This document shows positions 6,188 through 7,702 of a stretch of 7,702 nt of DNA, piece by piece; position 1 is the stretch's first letter; every line of letters starts with the position of its first letter. The stretch is from NCBI GenBank assembly GCA_016929735.1, contig JAFGID010000177.1:1-7702 (forward strand), given 5' to 3'. Under the pieces are notes generated by a model that searched no databases, had not been told where the DNA came from, and saw only the letters and a program-made list of their open reading frames with translations. Both the position numbers and the translations under genes were made by a program. The stretch comes from Ignavibacteriales bacterium. GTDB taxonomy: Bacteria > Bacteroidota > Ignavibacteria > Ignavibacteriales > Melioribacteraceae.

Positions 6188-6210
6188 AAAGAAAAATAAA
6201 AAAAAGATAA
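6188..6210 (-). terminator. T-tract terminator of the ABC exporter operon
   Basis: About 20 bases past the permease stop the minus strand carries an eight-base T run followed by further T-rich sequence. This mirrors the arrangement after pcn and probably ends the ABC operon transcript. Confidence 0.45.
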
Positions 6211-6226
6211 TATATGTTGTATGGAT

Positions 6227-7129
6227 TTATTCTCCTTTACTTTGTCTTCTATAATATATTACATAAGCAAGTAGGAGTGTAATAACTATATAAAGGAGCA
6301 ATCCTATAGCAGCACCTATTTCACTTGGAGTTTCCCATGAAGTATATTCATTATCAGTTCCCGGTATTTTATTAATTTCAAAACGACTTACTGGCATTTT
6401 AAGACTATATACAACCATAGCACCATAGTAGTTAAGAATAAAATACATTGGTAGTTCATTATTATTTAGGAGTCCTGCCATACTTAAAATCATGGGAATC
6501 ATTTGAAATACGATTGCAAAGAAAAGAATTCCAAAAACAATAGTCATTGAAGTAGTTTTCATAAAACTACTTATTAAAGTATAAAAGGACAAAATAGCAA
6601 ATGAAAAGAATAGCCCCCAAGTATAGGAATAAAAATATGTTAAGGGTAAATTTTGATATTCAATAAAAGTAACTATTCCAATAAGAATATAAAATGAAAG
6701 TAAACAAATAGCCATATAAAAAAAGCGTGCGATTAATCTACCAATCAATAATCTTCCTTTGCTTATTTTGGGAAATAACAAATTTCCTGTTTGTTTATCA
6801 AAATCTTCGGCAATTATCGGACCACCAAGAGCAGAGACACTAAATCCCATAGACACCGCTAAAAAGCTACCTATATGTTCTTGCATATATTCAGCAGAAT
6901 CTTCAGGAAGAGTTAATCCAAAACTTTCTAAACTTTTTACTATTAGAAAAGATAATATAAAAATTACGATATGAAATATAAGTAAAAATTCTAATTTTCT
7001 TAAATTTCTCCTAAGTTCAAAAGAAATAGTATGTTTCACTTGGGTAAGATTTCTTCTAAGACCTGCTTTTTTTCTATTGATTTCTAATGTATCAATAATG
7101 ATCTCTTCTTGTTTTAAAATTGAAGCCAT
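6227..7129 (-). CDS. ABC-2 type transporter permease
   Basis: This 300-residue membrane protein is the permease half of an ABC exporter. Hydrophobic segments lie at about 47-65, 87-106, 133-156, 163-187, 194-217 and 272-292, giving six helices. A cytoplasmic N-terminal stretch of some 40 residues precedes them. The segment AEDFDKQTGNLLFPKISKGRLLIGRL (107-132, positions given for orientation) is the typical ABC-2 cytoplasmic loop between helices 2 and 3 that contacts the ATPase. A polar loop of about 50 residues (220-270) lies before the last helix and is probably outside. The ATG follows the ATPase stop by three bases, with AGAGG 8 bases upstream, so the two form one operon. Substrate cannot be predicted; ions, lipids, peptides and drugs are all possible for this family. 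Confidence 0.85.
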   Translation of the reverse strand: MASILKQEEIIIDTLEINRKKAGLRRNLTQVKHTISFELRRNLRKLEFLLIFHIVIFILSFLIVKSLESFGLTLPEDSAEYMQEHIGSFLAVSMGFSVSALGGPIIAEDFDKQTGNLLFPKISKGRLLIGRLIARFFYMAICLLSFYILIGIVTFIEYQNLPLTYFYSYTWGLFFSFAILSFYTLISSFMKTTSMTIVFGILFFAIVFQMIPMILSMAGLLNNNELPMYFILNYYGAMVVYSLKMPVSRFEINKIPGTDNEYTSWETPSEIGAAIGLLLYIVITLLLAYVIYYRRQSKGE

Positions 7130-7132
7130 TTT

Positions 7133-7702
7133 TTAAACCTCTAATAATATTTCTTTTTCTTTTTGTTTATTGTCTATTTTATTATTATTACCATTATTAA
7201 AATCTGGATTAACTAAATCAATAAAGAGATTTTCAAGTAATCCTGCTTTAGGTACAGAAAATTCTATAATTTTATAATCGTATCTTAACAGTGTTTTTAA
7301 TATAATCAACTGATTTTTAGGTACTCCATTAAAAAAAATCTGAAATATTTTTGTATCTTGATTATAGGTTATTTGATTTAATTCTTCTGGTACACCCGTA
7401 AAAGGAGATACTATTTCTTTAAGGTGATGCAAGGTATTGTTTATATTATTTTCTTCAATAGGATTAATTAATTCAAAATGAATTATACTTTTTTTTGCCT
7501 TTGACTCTAAATTATCTAAAGTATCATATGCAATTATCTTTCCTTTATTTATTATTGCGATTCTATCTGCAATTTCACTCACTTCATAAAGCAAGTGACT
7601 ACTAAGAAATATAGTTTTCCCTATTTTTTTTAATTTTAAAATAAAATCGCGAATTTCTCTTCTTGCTTGAGGATCTAATCCTGTTGTTGGTTCATCTAAA
7701 AC
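7133..7702 (-). CDS. ABC exporter ATP-binding protein, N-terminal part beyond window
   Basis: The frame is open to the window edge and gives the last 189 residues. It starts inside the nucleotide-binding domain, with Walker B plus D-loop as VLDEPTTGLDP and the switch histidine in LSSHLLYEV (His36 of the visible part). The Walker A and signature motifs lie outside the window. After the conserved GKIIAYDTLDNL comes a C-terminal accessory domain of about 120 residues, as in drug- and Nod-type exporter ATPases (DUF4162-like region), ending in an Asn/Lys-rich tail. The permease gene follows after three bases. The protein powers export by that permease at the cytoplasmic face of the membrane. Confidence 0.9.
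   Translation of the reverse strand, partial: VLDEPTTGLDPQARREIRDFILKLKKIGKTIFLSSHLLYEVSEIADRIAIINKGKIIAYDTLDNLESKAKKSIIHFELINPIEENNINNTLHHLKEIVSPFTGVPEELNQITYNQDTKIFQIFFNGVPKNQLIILKTLLRYDYKIIEFSVPKAGLLENLFIDLVNPDFNNGNNNKIDNKQKEKEILLEV
7138..7142 (-). promoter_or_regulatory. Shine-Dalgarno-like AGAGG for the permease gene
   Basis: AGAGG on the minus strand, in the last codons of the ATPase gene, lies 8 bases before the permease ATG and supports that start and coupled translation. Confidence 0.45.

Noticed and set aside
5983..6226. Possible small RNA or gene in the convergent spacer
   Set aside because: Only AT-rich sequence, T-tracts and a weak stem-loop are seen; no open frame or structured RNA signature stands out.
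6759..6974. Plus-strand frame of 71 codons
   Set aside because: It is antisense to the ABC permease and has no supporting features.
7133..7594. Start of the ABC ATPase at a TTG near 7594
   Set aside because: The frame continues upstream through Walker B, D-loop and the switch histidine to the window edge, so the TTG is an internal leucine codon and the gene is truncated by the window.

Overview
The window looks like chromosomal DNA of a low-GC archaeon. The support is a PCNA-type sliding clamp, a TFS transcript-cleavage factor and a single OB-fold protein, set in very AT-rich spacers with T-tract terminators and no bacterial-type promoters. Base composition and gene content would suit an Asgard archaeon such as a Lokiarchaeia relative, but nothing seen here proves the lineage. 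No rRNA, tRNA, CRISPR array or insertion sequence was found.

Left part (1-4010, minus strand): a tightly coupled three-gene operon read from about 4010 towards 1. The first gene encodes an 812-815 residue fusion of a DHCR24-like FAD-binding oxidoreductase and a DUF2229 'CoA enzyme activase' domain. The second encodes a BadF/BadG/BcrA/HgdC-type ATPase (2-hydroxyacyl-CoA dehydratase or benzoyl-CoA reductase activase) with an extra four-cysteine tail. The third, cut by the window edge, encodes a COG3581-like protein related to 2-hydroxyacyl-CoA dehydratase subunits. Overlaps of 4 and 7 bases, with Shine-Dalgarno-like sequences inside the preceding genes, point to coupled translation. In many organisms activase, DUF2229 and COG3581-like parts lie in one very long polypeptide. 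Here they are split and reordered, and the DUF2229 part carries a flavoprotein domain. This is the most interesting system in the window: a putative flavin plus Fe-S, ATP-driven electron-transfer machine of unknown substrate.

Middle part (4011-5982): a 300-base AT-rich spacer with three inverted repeats and a T-tract terminator, then pcn (minus strand). A divergent promoter region with a 15-base palindrome follows, then a plus-strand pair: a small OB-fold protein and TFS. This is the DNA replication and transcription core of the window.

Right part (5983-7702): a convergent AT-rich spacer, then the end of a minus-strand ABC-2 type exporter operon. The ATPase is truncated by the window edge and lies upstream of its six-helix membrane permease.
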